From Alphaproteobacteria bacterium (GTDB lineage: Bacteria > Pseudomonadota > Alphaproteobacteria > JAVJRE01): a stretch of DNA of 64,000 bases. Within the stretch, counting starts at the first letter, position 1, and every line of letters begins with the position of its first letter. The position numbers were made by a program, and so were the translations under genes. Positions 8,327 through 15,940 of the stretch are shown here, piece by piece. Where the stretch lies: positions 1 through 64,000 of the forward strand of contig JAVJRE010000003.1 in NCBI GenBank assembly GCA_040218575.1, given 5' to 3'. The notes under the pieces are model-generated. The model saw nothing but the letters and a program-made list of their open reading frames with translations. It was not told the origin of the DNA and ran no database searches.

Positions 8327-9742
8327 ATGACAACGGGAGAGAGACCAGACTTTCTGCTGCGTGGTGAGCCAGCACGCCTGATCCCTGTGGTTGCCGACAC
8401 CAGCCGTGAGCAGCGCGTGACCTCTGTATTGCTAGCGGGCATGGTGGCCGTACCAGACTTGGCCAACAAGATACTCTCGGCCGCGGGAAAGCCGGTTCGC
8501 AAGACCTCGCGTGTCAGCTGCTGGACTGAGCCCCAATTAGCCAATCAGCCAGCAGAGCTCCGCTCACGGGCTGATGGATTGATCGTCGTGCGGACCGGCA
8601 AGAAGACTTGGTCCGCCCTGGTGGAAGCTAAGATCGGCAATACGGAGCTGGATCCCCAACAGGTCGAACGCTATGCCGAGCTCGCTCGGGCCAATAGGGT
8701 CGATGCGGTCATCACTCTATCCAACCAATTCGTCGCTGGCGCGGATCATCACCCGGTGCGACTGCGCAAGAGTCTGACCAATCGGGTTGGGCTTTATCAC
8801 TGGCCATGGATGTGGGTATTGACCGAGGCCCTTTTGCTGGATTGGAACAAGCAGGTTGAAGACCCCGATCAGGCCTTTCTGATCGACGAGATTATCCGCT
8901 ACCTGTCGCATGATTCGGTAGGCATCAGCGGTTTCGGCCACATGGGGCGACAATGGAAGTCAGTTGTCGACACAGTACGCAATGGTGGGACATTGTCGCG
9001 AAACTCCCCTGACGTAGTCGCAGCAGTCAGCAGTTGGCAGCAGGAAGAACGCGACCTCTGTCTGAACTTGACACGCCATCTCCATACCCCGGTCACCCTC
9101 AGACTCACACGACGCGAGCGTGACGAACCGACTCTTAGGGTGGATGCCGCGGTCCGACAGCTAGCCTCCGACAAGACTCTGTCGGCCACGATCCAGGTCC
9201 CTGGCGCGGCAAGTGAGATTGAAGTGACCGCTGACCTACAGACGCGGACCTTGCGTTGTGCCATGCAGTTACAGGCGCCCGAGGATCGTAAAGGTGCCGG
9301 CGCCCGGTTCAGCTGGCTGACGCGACAGCTGACTCGTTGCCACCATCCCGAGGTCTATATTCAAGCCCAATGGCCGGGCCGAACGCCACCGACAATGTCC
9401 ACTCTGTTATCCATTCAGGAAGGTGGCCCGAGTGGGCTTCTCCCAGAAAACAGCAAATTAGTGCCGCACCACTTCCAGGTTCTGATGGTCAGGGATACGG
9501 CAGGACGATTTTCCGGCTCTAGAACATTCATCGAAGAATTGGAGAAGCTTGCCATCGTCTTCTATGACGAAGTCGGGCAGCACCTCAGAGCCTGGCAGCC
9601 ACGACCGCCAAAACCCAAGGCGGTTGAAAAATCGGACGAAAACCCCAGGCCGCATACCCACCATGCATCTATAGTAGATGTCGGGAGTGATAGCGGTAGC
9701 GAGGCACATTCAACACAAGTAGACAAACCGGAGGGCTCCTAA
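8327..9742 (+). CDS. Second PD-(D/E)XK-type protein
   Basis: 471 aa from the ATG at 8327, with GGGGTGG about 8 nt upstream; two GTG codons just before it are alternatives. Residues about 65-145 hold the nuclease-like core: RSRADGLIVVR (Asp) then WSALVEAKIGNTELDPQQVE (the E-x-K motif) and a helix with Gln-Val, followed by YAELARANRVDAVITLSNQF. The family is found in scattered bacteria, commonly annotated hypothetical. The C-terminus is a hydrophilic Pro/Ser-rich tail. A CRP-type site lies upstream. With the previous gene it suggests a defence or DNA-processing module; the role is inferred only. Confidence 0.7.
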   Translation: MTTGERPDFLLRGEPARLIPVVADTSREQRVTSVLLAGMVAVPDLANKILSAAGKPVRKTSRVSCWTEPQLANQPAELRSRADGLIVVRTGKKTWSALVEAKIGNTELDPQQVERYAELARANRVDAVITLSNQFVAGADHHPVRLRKSLTNRVGLYHWPWMWVLTEALLLDWNKQVEDPDQAFLIDEIIRYLSHDSVGISGFGHMGRQWKSVVDTVRNGGTLSRNSPDVVAAVSSWQQEERDLCLNLTRHLHTPVTLRLTRRERDEPTLRVDAAVRQLASDKTLSATIQVPGAASEIEVTADLQTRTLRCAMQLQAPEDRKGAGARFSWLTRQLTRCHHPEVYIQAQWPGRTPPTMSTLLSIQEGGPSGLLPENSKLVPHHFQVLMVRDTAGRFSGSRTFIEELEKLAIVFYDEVGQHLRAWQPRPPKPKAVEKSDENPRPHTHHASIVDVGSDSGSEAHSTQVDKPEGS

Positions 9743-9845
9743 TCCTTGTATCTACATGCCCTAGGACCATCACCTTGCAAAGGATGTTGTTGACTGGAAT
9801 GGTTCGAAACACCATCTGCGGACCGCTCCCTCGTATCCGTAGCTC

Positions 9846-9909
9846 GGTGTTTGGGTATCGGTTGCCTAAGCTAAGTGTCGAAGGTTCGAAGTCTGCCGAT
9901 ACCAACACC
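9846..9909. ncRNA. Strong hairpin upstream of the deoxyribosyltransferase-like gene
   Basis: GGTGTT (9846-9851) plus GGTATCGG (9854-9861) pair with CCGATACC (9896-9903) plus AACACC (9904-9909), giving 14 bp with a two-base bulge. The loop contains a smaller stem TCGAA/TTCGA. A further pair AAACACC/GGTGTTT begins near 9800. The structure is not followed by a T-run, so it is unlikely to be a simple terminator. It could be a small RNA, a cis-acting leader or a decayed tRNA-like element. Sequence alone cannot decide. Confidence 0.35.
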
Positions 9910-9980
9910 CATCTCTTGGCCTTCAATTCTCAGTCGTTATAGAGCTGTGTTATTCAGAGCCAGTTATTCGGAGTCGAAAC

Positions 9981-10655
9981 ATGGTCAAGGTATATCAAAT
10001 ATTTGTGGGATGTCCGTTTCTAAATACGATACGCAAAAACTTTGACAAGCTTAGATATGACATAGAGAAGGAAACGCCACTGCATATCGTTTTAGCAGAT
10101 ACAATGGGAATTTCCTCCACAGACTATTTGTTAGAGCACATCACAGGACTCATCCGAGATTCAGCGGGTTGCATCTTTGACGTGACCGGGGGGAATGCGA
10201 ACGTATCTCTTGAGGTTGGCATCGCACATGCACTTCCTTCGGATTTTCTCTTGACCCTAAAGACCAGGAAGCCGCGCACTCAAACCAATGCCCTGCGTGG
10301 CTTGCAGCGTGAGGGAGAAGCAAAACCGATCATCTCAGATTTGCAGGGCCGAAATCGGGTTGAATACAAGACCTATCCGGCACTGAAGGACCAAGTCCTA
10401 GAGCGGTACTTGAACACACTGCCATACCTTCGCCGATGGCGCCAATTTCGAATGCGACACTCCAGCATGGTCGAGCCAGCGCTGCAAATCTTTGACGATA
10501 TAAGAACCTCGGGCAGGGCTCTTCGTCCCCGCGTTGTATCGATGTTAGACGGTACTGGAATTACTGCGAGGGACCTATTGGACGCACTGTCCCGTGAGAA
10601 ACTGATCACGGTCAAGCGGGGACGTGCAGGAGGAATTTACTATCCGAACAAGTAG
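9981..10655 (+). CDS. Nucleoside 2-deoxyribosyltransferase/TIR-like protein with C-terminal winged helix
   Basis: 224 aa. It starts with a Rossmann-like strand VYQIFVGCPF and a helix. The block GCIFDVTGGNANVSLEVGIA is the signature of predicted nucleoside 2-deoxyribosyltransferase/TIR-like nucleotide-binding proteins (F-D-x-x-G-x-N-x-N-V-x-x-E-x-G), with the glutamate as presumed catalytic residue. Residues about 165-220 look like a winged helix (ALRPRVVSMLDGTGITARDL). Related domains act as NAD or nucleotide hydrolases in anti-phage systems, for example the effector of some retrons, but no reverse transcriptase is present. A strongly structured intergenic region lies directly upstream. Confidence 0.6.
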   Translation: MVKVYQIFVGCPFLNTIRKNFDKLRYDIEKETPLHIVLADTMGISSTDYLLEHITGLIRDSAGCIFDVTGGNANVSLEVGIAHALPSDFLLTLKTRKPRTQTNALRGLQREGEAKPIISDLQGRNRVEYKTYPALKDQVLERYLNTLPYLRRWRQFRMRHSSMVEPALQIFDDIRTSGRALRPRVVSMLDGTGITARDLLDALSREKLITVKRGRAGGIYYPNK

Positions 10656-10674
10656 ATTAGGATTGCATTCGGCG

Positions 10675-10697
10675 TTCGAGTCCTGTCGAGCGCTCCA
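10675..10697 (+). other. tRNA 3'-end-like fragment, possible attachment site
   Basis: The 23 nt TTCGAGTC...GCGCTCCA resemble the T-loop, 3' T-stem and acceptor 3' end of an arginine-type tRNA including a CCA-like end. The 5' part of the T-stem and the rest of a tRNA are absent. Such fragments are left where an island integrates into a tRNA gene. It could also be coincidence. Confidence 0.3.
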
Positions 10698-10717
10698 ACT
10701 CTTTCACAGGAAAGAGA

Positions 10718-11512
10718 ATGGTTGACGTCCGAGCCAAGTACGTACCGCCAGCAATTGACCAGCTCGCCTTCAACTGCCCGCATTGCGGCGCGCTGGCGAA
10801 ACAATTCTGGCTTACGCTTCACGCCGCCGCGATGAAGAAGGACGGGACGCCGCTCCGGCTCACAGACGACGAGGTCAAGGACATGACCCTTGACCACATC
10901 GAGGAGGCTGATGAGCGGAGGAGGCTGAGAGATTGGGCTGAGCGGATGGCCAAGGGACGGCCTTTCATCGAGCGGAATTCGAAGTATCGCGAATTCGACC
11001 TGCAGAATGTCTCGTTATCTCGCTGCTACAACTGTAACGACGTGGCTCTCTGGATCTACGACCGACTGATTTGGCCGCAGCGGGGTGAGGCACCACTTCC
11101 CAACCCCGATCTACCCGACGATGTCCAGAGGGACTACGGCGAGGCAAGCACAATTTTCGACCTCTCGCCCAGAGGAGCCGCCGCGCTCCTGCGTCTTGGC
11201 ATCCAGAAGCTATGCGCTCACCTCGGCGAGAACGGCAAGAGTATAGACGATGATATCGCCTCGCTCGTGAGGAAGGGACTGGACGTGCGCGTGCAACAGG
11301 CGCTGGACGTAGTGCGCGTGATTGGCAACAACGCTGTTCACCCCGGACAGATCGACTTGCGGGACGATCGTGCCACGGCGAAGAAGTTGTTCGGCCTCGT
11401 CAACCTCATAGCAGAGATAATGATCAGCCAACCGAAGCACGTAGCGGAGATGTACAGCGGTCTGCCAGAGAGTTCGCGCAAGGCAATAGAGATACGCGAC
11501 AAGAAGAGATAG
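10718..11512 (+). CDS. DUF4145 domain protein
   Basis: 264 aa. The N-terminal part has two CxxC-like pairs (FNCPHCGALAKQF; SRCYNCNDVALWIYD) that form a probable zinc ribbon. The C-terminal part is DUF4145: LSPRGAAALLRLGIQKLCAH, then DIASLVRKGLDVRVQQALDV and RVIGNNAVHPG. DUF4145 occurs alone or fused to restriction enzymes and is enriched in defence islands; its biochemical role is unknown. It follows the deoxyribosyltransferase-like gene in the same orientation by 62 nt and could form a two-gene unit with it. Confidence 0.85.
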   Translation: MVDVRAKYVPPAIDQLAFNCPHCGALAKQFWLTLHAAAMKKDGTPLRLTDDEVKDMTLDHIEEADERRRLRDWAERMAKGRPFIERNSKYREFDLQNVSLSRCYNCNDVALWIYDRLIWPQRGEAPLPNPDLPDDVQRDYGEASTIFDLSPRGAAALLRLGIQKLCAHLGENGKSIDDDIASLVRKGLDVRVQQALDVVRVIGNNAVHPGQIDLRDDRATAKKLFGLVNLIAEIMISQPKHVAEMYSGLPESSRKAIEIRDKKR

Positions 11513-11639
11513 GGACGAGGCGAGTTATGACTGTCCTTTACAGAACAAGTGGGCGGTGGAAACTGTTTCTAACGTGTCTGATGTCAGCGTATGTGGGACA
11601 GCTTGAGGGTCAACGTAGCGGTATTCTTGTTGTGCTGAA

Positions 11640-12770
11640 CTAGAAATTTATCGGCGCCAGATCTACTTTGATCAGTGAGTCGGCATCGCGGTTCAGCGGA
11701 TCGTCCATGTCTTCGATGAGGACATACATGCCGCCCAGGACATAGATCACGAGCGCCGCAGAGAAGAAGCCCACCAGGCCTGGGATGGCGAGAATGACGA
11801 CGCCCGTATAGACCACCGTCACATTGCGCAGGAAGCGTTCATAAGCGATCGGTGTATGGCTCTGCGCACGGTGCAATACGAACTCAATATCGCGGTGCAG
11901 ACTGGCCGTCACAGGCCCACCGATGCCGGCCTTCTCCAGGACTTGTTCCAGGTGATCTGACCGCTGCCGCATTTGGTTGAGGTGGTCGGCGACCCCGTTT
12001 TGTAAGGCTTGGCGGAAAGATGCTGTCCAGGACTCGATCTCGCGTACGACGGCCGGGCTGTCTTTGTTGATGTCACGAAGAGAGCCGGCAATGTGGGCAA
12101 TCGCATCTTCCAGAGCGTGGATGCGTCGCTGGACGATTCCCAATTTGGTGCCAAGCAAAATACCAATCGCAAAGCCCGTGACGCCGATGACGATAGTGAG
12201 GTCACTGCCGAGCGGAGGCCACCAGGCTTTGCCCTCCAGCGCCACCACAAGCCCTTTGATGCCGACACCGATAGCTACATAGGGCAGGATCTTGCGGGAT
12301 ATGCCGCCGGCTGTTCTCGCTGAGGCACCTGACACCCTCATGAGCTTCAGAATGCGAACGAATCGGAACAGGCGAAGCGCCCGCAGGGCGGAAAGATCGG
12401 CGCCGAAGGGTGCTACCCAACCAACCAGGCCAGGGACCACCGCGACCACATCGATCAGACCCCACCAGCTGAAGAGATATCTGAGTGGTTTGGGATAGCA
12501 TGAGAGCCGAACCACGAGCTCCAACGCAAAGACCGCCAATATGAACCGTGAGGCGCCGTCCAGGACGTCGGTGTATCTACTGGCGATGTCAGGAAATCGA
12601 TGCTCTATGACCAGAAGCACCACAGAGCCATAGATAAAGGCCAGCAGCGAGTATACGACGATACGGGCCGGCAGGGATTGCGGTGCATCCAGAGCTTCGA
12701 TGACTCGATGCCGCACAGATCGACTATTGGTCGGACGGTTATCTCGGTCTGTGCTTTGGCTGACGGCCAT
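11640..12770 (-). CDS. Voltage-sensor domain fused to a bestrophin/DUF4239-like membrane domain
   Basis: 376 aa from MAVSQST; an ATG 24 nt upstream is an alternative. The first half is a voltage-sensor module: S1 (VVYSLLAFIYGSVVLLVIE), S2 (FILAVFALELVVRLS), S3 (WWGLIDVVAVVPGLVGW) and S4 RALRLFRFVRILKLMR, with basic residues at every third position. No K+-channel selectivity filter follows. Instead, VTGFAIGILLGTKLGIVQRR, a long helical region and a C-terminal double membrane segment ending MYVLIEDMDDPLNRDAD resemble bestrophin/DUF4239 anion-channel-like proteins (E-D-P motif). Inference: a voltage-responsive channel or sensor of non-canonical design in the inner membrane. A CRP-type site lies 56 bp upstream. 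Confidence 0.7.
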   Translation of the reverse strand: MAVSQSTDRDNRPTNSRSVRHRVIEALDAPQSLPARIVVYSLLAFIYGSVVLLVIEHRFPDIASRYTDVLDGASRFILAVFALELVVRLSCYPKPLRYLFSWWGLIDVVAVVPGLVGWVAPFGADLSALRALRLFRFVRILKLMRVSGASARTAGGISRKILPYVAIGVGIKGLVVALEGKAWWPPLGSDLTIVIGVTGFAIGILLGTKLGIVQRRIHALEDAIAHIAGSLRDINKDSPAVVREIESWTASFRQALQNGVADHLNQMRQRSDHLEQVLEKAGIGGPVTASLHRDIEFVLHRAQSHTPIAYERFLRNVTVVYTGVVILAIPGLVGFFSAALVIYVLGGMYVLIEDMDDPLNRDADSLIKVDLAPINF

Positions 12771-12825
12771 TCCCCTGCACCCCATACTCCCCATTTCAGC
12801 CTAGGCGTAGCTCTGCAGCACTGGG

Positions 12826-12841
12826 TGTGATGTGTCTCACA
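12826..12841. promoter_or_regulatory. CRP-type site TGTGA-TGTGTC-TCACA
   Basis: Perfect TGTGA-N6-TCACA, extended to a GTGTGA/TCACAC dyad. It lies between the divergent voltage-sensor gene (start 56 bp away) and the Cys-rich secreted protein gene (start 70 bp away), so it could serve either or both. Confidence 0.65.
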
Positions 12842-12910
12842 CTTGGGCTGGCAGACTTGTAGGAAACTCTGCTCGTCAGGTGGGGCTAGCCAAACGGAGA
12901 GGGCAGGGTG

Positions 12911-13210
12911 ATGTGTCTGATCTACAGGTCTTTGAAAATCTTGGCGCTGGCCGTTGGACTGGCCCTGCCACTTGCTGGGCTAGCTGGCGACAATGGCCCT
13001 CCGGACCTCGTATCTGCGCCTTGCCAGGCCCAGGTGCAGGTTCCCTGGGCCGATGGCGTCAGCCAGGCAGCCTGCTGCCGGGTCTGTACGGTGGGGAAGC
13101 CGTGCGGCGACTCTTGCATCGCCCGCAACAAGACCTGTCACAAGGGCCCAGGCTGCGCCTGTTTCGCACCGCAGGGTGACTCAGAGGGCGATGGTCTGAC
13201 GGACCTGTAG
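12911..13210 (+). CDS. Small secreted cysteine-rich protein
   Basis: 99 aa from the ATG at 12911; a GTG directly precedes it. A signal peptide is clear: basic start, then LALAVGLALPLAGLAG. The mature protein is short with a C-terminal block of nine cysteines arranged as CCRVC, PCGDSCI and KTCHKGPGCAC. This pattern recurs in small uncharacterised proteobacterial exported proteins. The cysteines suggest a disulfide-rich fold or metal binding in the periplasm. The function is unknown. A perfect CRP-type site precedes the gene by 70 bp. Confidence 0.75.
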   Translation: MCLIYRSLKILALAVGLALPLAGLAGDNGPPDLVSAPCQAQVQVPWADGVSQAACCRVCTVGKPCGDSCIARNKTCHKGPGCACFAPQGDSEGDGLTDL

Positions 13211-13276
13211 GTGGGCCTGGTTTTTCCTGTGGCATATCCGGTGGCATATTGTGTGGGCAGATATCAGCGAGGCCGC

Positions 13277-13483
13277 ATGGTTGAGGCAATAGATGTTTGG
13301 CGCACGGCGTCCACGCTCGTCGCCGCTCATGGCGAAGATGCGGTCATCATGGCGGCACAGAACGCTGATCGGCATCTTGAGCAAGGAGACATGGACGGCG
13401 TGGCGGTGTGGAAGCGGGTTCTGGCAGCGATCAGGGAGCTGCAGGATCAGTCGCCACCGCCGGACGGCACCTCACTCAACTAG
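13277..13483 (+). CDS. Small helical protein of unknown function
   Basis: 68 aa from the ATG at 13277, because the in-frame sequence upstream of it has no coding look. The body AIDVWRTASTLVAAHGEDAV, then MAAQNADRHLEQGDMDGVAV and WKRVLAAIRELQ follows the pattern of small alphaproteobacterial proteins with W-x-x-A...GDxxGxxxWxxxxxAI. It is soluble and acidic, with no catalytic motif. It ends 12 nt before the exported nuclease gene and could be cotranscribed with it and with the Cys-rich protein gene. Confidence 0.65.
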   Translation: MVEAIDVWRTASTLVAAHGEDAVIMAAQNADRHLEQGDMDGVAVWKRVLAAIRELQDQSPPPDGTSLN

Positions 13484-13495
13484 GCGGCCGAGGCC

Positions 13496-14320
13496 ATGAC
13501 CAAGCACCTGCGCCGTTGGATCCGGTCCACCAGTATCTGGGTATCGGTTGTGGCTGCCGGCCTTCTGGTCCTTGCCTCAGTTTCTCAGGCCCAGGAGATC
13601 CATACTCCACATTGCCTCTATGGCTGTCCGGCAGGGACACCCTCGACCAATGATCTCATCGTCAGGGAGATCTACACCCTCAGCTCCAATGACCTGACCA
13701 AGTTCGCCGACTGGGTGGCCTATGTGGTGACCCCGGGGACTATAGGCCCATCACAGACCCGGGTCTGGCGGGCCGATCCCTTGCTGGACGTACGCGAGAC
13801 CCTGGAGCCCGAGGACTATACCGGTGCCCATGCGGCCCTCGGTACCGACCGTGGCCACCAGGTGCCGCTGGCCAGTGTCTCCGGCACCCCGGACTGGGAG
13901 ACCAGCAACTACCTCTCCAACATCACGCCTCAGAAGAGCGACCTGAACCAAGGGCCCTGGAGCCAGTTGGAGCAGGCGGTCCGCGATATGGTCATAACGA
14001 CGGGCAATAGCGCCTACGTCCTCACCGGCCCCCTCTACGAGCGGCCCATGACGCCACTCCCAGGCGCGGACGAGCCTCACCTGGTGCCCAGTGGCTACTG
14101 GAAGATCATCGCCGTAAAGGACGATAGCCAAGTGGCAGTGGCAGCCTTCATATTTGAGCAGGAGACGCCGCGGTCAGCCGGCTACTGTGTTGGCCTGACC
14201 ACGGTCAGCGACATCGAGGTAAGGTCCCGGCTCATGATGTTCTCCGACATCGGCAGCGACCCTGTTGCGATTGACGGCGGCAGTGCTGCCGAGTTGGCAC
14301 AGGCTCTCGGGTGTATTTGA
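13496..14320 (+). CDS. Exported DNA/RNA non-specific endonuclease
   Basis: 274 aa. Signal peptide: IWVSVVAAGLLVLASVSQAQ, cleavage near residue 33. The Serratia-nuclease (NucA) fold is shown by the active-site motif DRGH at residues 118-121 (His general base), followed by the metal-binding asparagine region SNITPQKSDLNQGPW (Asn142, Asn151). A pair of cysteines after the signal (CLYGC) could form a disulfide. Family function: Mg2+-dependent cleavage of single- and double-stranded DNA and RNA outside the cytoplasm, for nutrient use or defence. No adjacent immunity protein is evident, as expected for an exported enzyme. Confidence 0.92.
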   Translation: MTKHLRRWIRSTSIWVSVVAAGLLVLASVSQAQEIHTPHCLYGCPAGTPSTNDLIVREIYTLSSNDLTKFADWVAYVVTPGTIGPSQTRVWRADPLLDVRETLEPEDYTGAHAALGTDRGHQVPLASVSGTPDWETSNYLSNITPQKSDLNQGPWSQLEQAVRDMVITTGNSAYVLTGPLYERPMTPLPGADEPHLVPSGYWKIIAVKDDSQVAVAAFIFEQETPRSAGYCVGLTTVSDIEVRSRLMMFSDIGSDPVAIDGGSAAELAQALGCI

Positions 14321-14411
14321 GGCCCAGAAGCTGCATTGGTCGCCTGGCCACCTCTCCGGAATGGTTCAATGAGATCGGCGGAAAACGCATGGCTACAGTC
14401 GCTGTAGCCCG

Positions 14412-14816
14412 CTATAGGCGAGATGCGAAGAGTACAATCACGAGTCCACCAACCATCAGCAATACAGTCAATAACACCAAGCTGCTCGCTGGTCGTTGGC
14501 TCGTGCGCGTTGGCAACGAAGCCTGTGGTGAAGGTCCCTGCTCCGGAATTCTCCGTGAAGCTACTTGAGCCCTTTTAGTGCCGGTTTCTTTTGGCACCGA
14601 CCGCCAAATAGTATGGCTAGTGAACTGTCCGGTTGCAGAATCATATTGTTCTTGTGAGACAATGATCCGACCGGCGTTTGGTTTGTTCAACAGACGATGT
14701 GCTGCGACAATGGCATCCTGCCGGCTCCAGTAGCTTTCCACAGCTACCCACCCCGAACGCCGGAGCGTCAGGACTTCGAAGAATGTCTGTTCGGAGTTTC
14801 GACTCGGTGGCATCAT
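14412..14816 (-). CDS. Tail-anchored small membrane protein (paralogue of 18479-18916)
   Basis: 134 aa. The N-terminal 70 residues (QTFFEVLTLRRSGWVAVESY, WSRQDAIVAAHRLLNKPNAG, then YDSATGQFTSHTIWR) form a compact domain. A disordered Ser/Thr/Arg linker leads to a C-terminal membrane helix LVLLTVLLMVGGLVIVLFAS. The protein at 18479-18916 has the same layout and shares TFFEV...RSGWV, SYW.R.DA..AAHRLL and SSHIIWR-type stretches, so the two are paralogues. I do not recognise a named family. The globular domain faces the cytoplasm if the tail anchor inserts in the usual way. Confidence 0.65.
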   Translation of the reverse strand: MMPPSRNSEQTFFEVLTLRRSGWVAVESYWSRQDAIVAAHRLLNKPNAGRIIVSQEQYDSATGQFTSHTIWRSVPKETGTKRAQVASRRIPEQGPSPQASLPTRTSQRPASSLVLLTVLLMVGGLVIVLFASRL

Positions 14817-14961
14817 TCAATTGATCGATTGATGGACCTGGAGCTTGTCAAACCCGACCTCGGACCTGCTCGCGCAGGATTCGGCGAGTCGGCCTAATGT
14901 CCCCTAGTAGGTGATCCTAGTGCTCGGTCTTTTTGCATATCAGCGCAACAACACGCATATA

Positions 14962-14977
14962 TGTGATTTACCTCACA
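14962..14977. promoter_or_regulatory. CRP-type site TGTGA-TTTACC-TCACA
   Basis: Perfect TGTGA-N6-TCACA located 71 bp before the start of the frameshifted SDR gene at 15048. One of five perfect copies in the window. Confidence 0.65.
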
Positions 14978-15047
14978 ACAAGACGGTCAGTGACCTGCGT
15001 TTTGAAGGCGCGCATTTTTCTTCCACCCTGCGACCGGAAGGGATTCC

Positions 15048-15802
15048 ATGGCATCTCTGCTTGGGCGTGTAGCTGTCGTGACTGGTGCGGCCCGAGGGTT
15101 GGGCAAGGCAATCGCCATTGGCTTGGCCCGTGCAGGCTGTGATGTTGCGCTCTGCAGCCGGTCCCCCCGGGACCTTGAAACCGTCGCAGAACGAACTCTC
15201 CGAGATAGCGGTAGGCGCGTATATTGGCAGGGTGTCAATGTCGCATCCGCCGCGGAGGTTGCCACATTTTCTGATGCTGCGTGTACCGCCTTGGGCCCGG
15301 TCAGTATTCTGATCAACAATGCCGCAGGATGGGTGGATGCGGATTTTCTCGAAGTCTCCCCTGAGGATATCGAAGCAACGATTGACGTTACACTTAAAGG
15401 CCCTATTTGGATGGCCCGGTCGTTTTGGCGACAGCTGAAACAGACGGTACCTGGCCATATTGTCAATATTACAAACCTGGGGCTCGGCCATCGCGCAGCA
15501 ATGCCTCACCAGCTTATGTAGCGGCGAAATTTGGGGCGAGCGGTCTGACGGAATCACTCAGGCGCTATGCGGTCAGGGACAATATCAAAGTTACTGAAAT
15601 CCTGCCCGGCAGTATTGCAAGCAAGTTTGATATTGACGATGGGTCGGAGGCTGTCAGCCGTAGTTACGGAAACGGGAGAGTTCCTGTCAGTGACTATGTC
15701 GAAGCCGTCTTGTTTGCGCTCACTCGCCCGCCAATGAGCGTAGTTGAGGATATCTCAATCGCATCAGTCCAAGACTACAAGACCGATTATTCAACCTACT
15801 AG
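15048..15802 (+). pseudogene. Short-chain dehydrogenase/reductase broken by a one-base frameshift
   Basis: The first frame gives a good SDR N-terminus (TGAARGLGKAIAIGLARAG, NNAAGWVDADF, HIVNITNLG). The protein then continues in the next frame with the catalytic Tyr-x-x-x-Lys (SPAYVAAKFGASGLTESLRR) to a stop at 15802. The join falls on the run GGGG at 15479-15482; one more G restores a single uninterrupted protein of about 251 residues, the normal SDR length. It is therefore either a recent pseudogene or a homopolymer sequencing error. The start has GGAAGGG upstream. A CRP-type site precedes the gene. The substrate cannot be predicted. Confidence 0.8.
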
Positions 15803-15940
15803 GGGTCGGACTCATTGGCGTCACCAGATGCCGAAGGCTGCGGTGGTTATGTTTGCCACCGACCCACCCTTCATGAAGGATCCGCTTGTGATGTTCCCCT
15901 GTGAAGGTGATCGGTAGTGCCGCACCAAGACAGTGGTTTC

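Noticed and set aside
10640-10897. Minus-strand frame upstream of the DUF4145 gene
   Set aside because: Overlaps the 5' end of DUF4145 and the tRNA-like fragment; no protein features.
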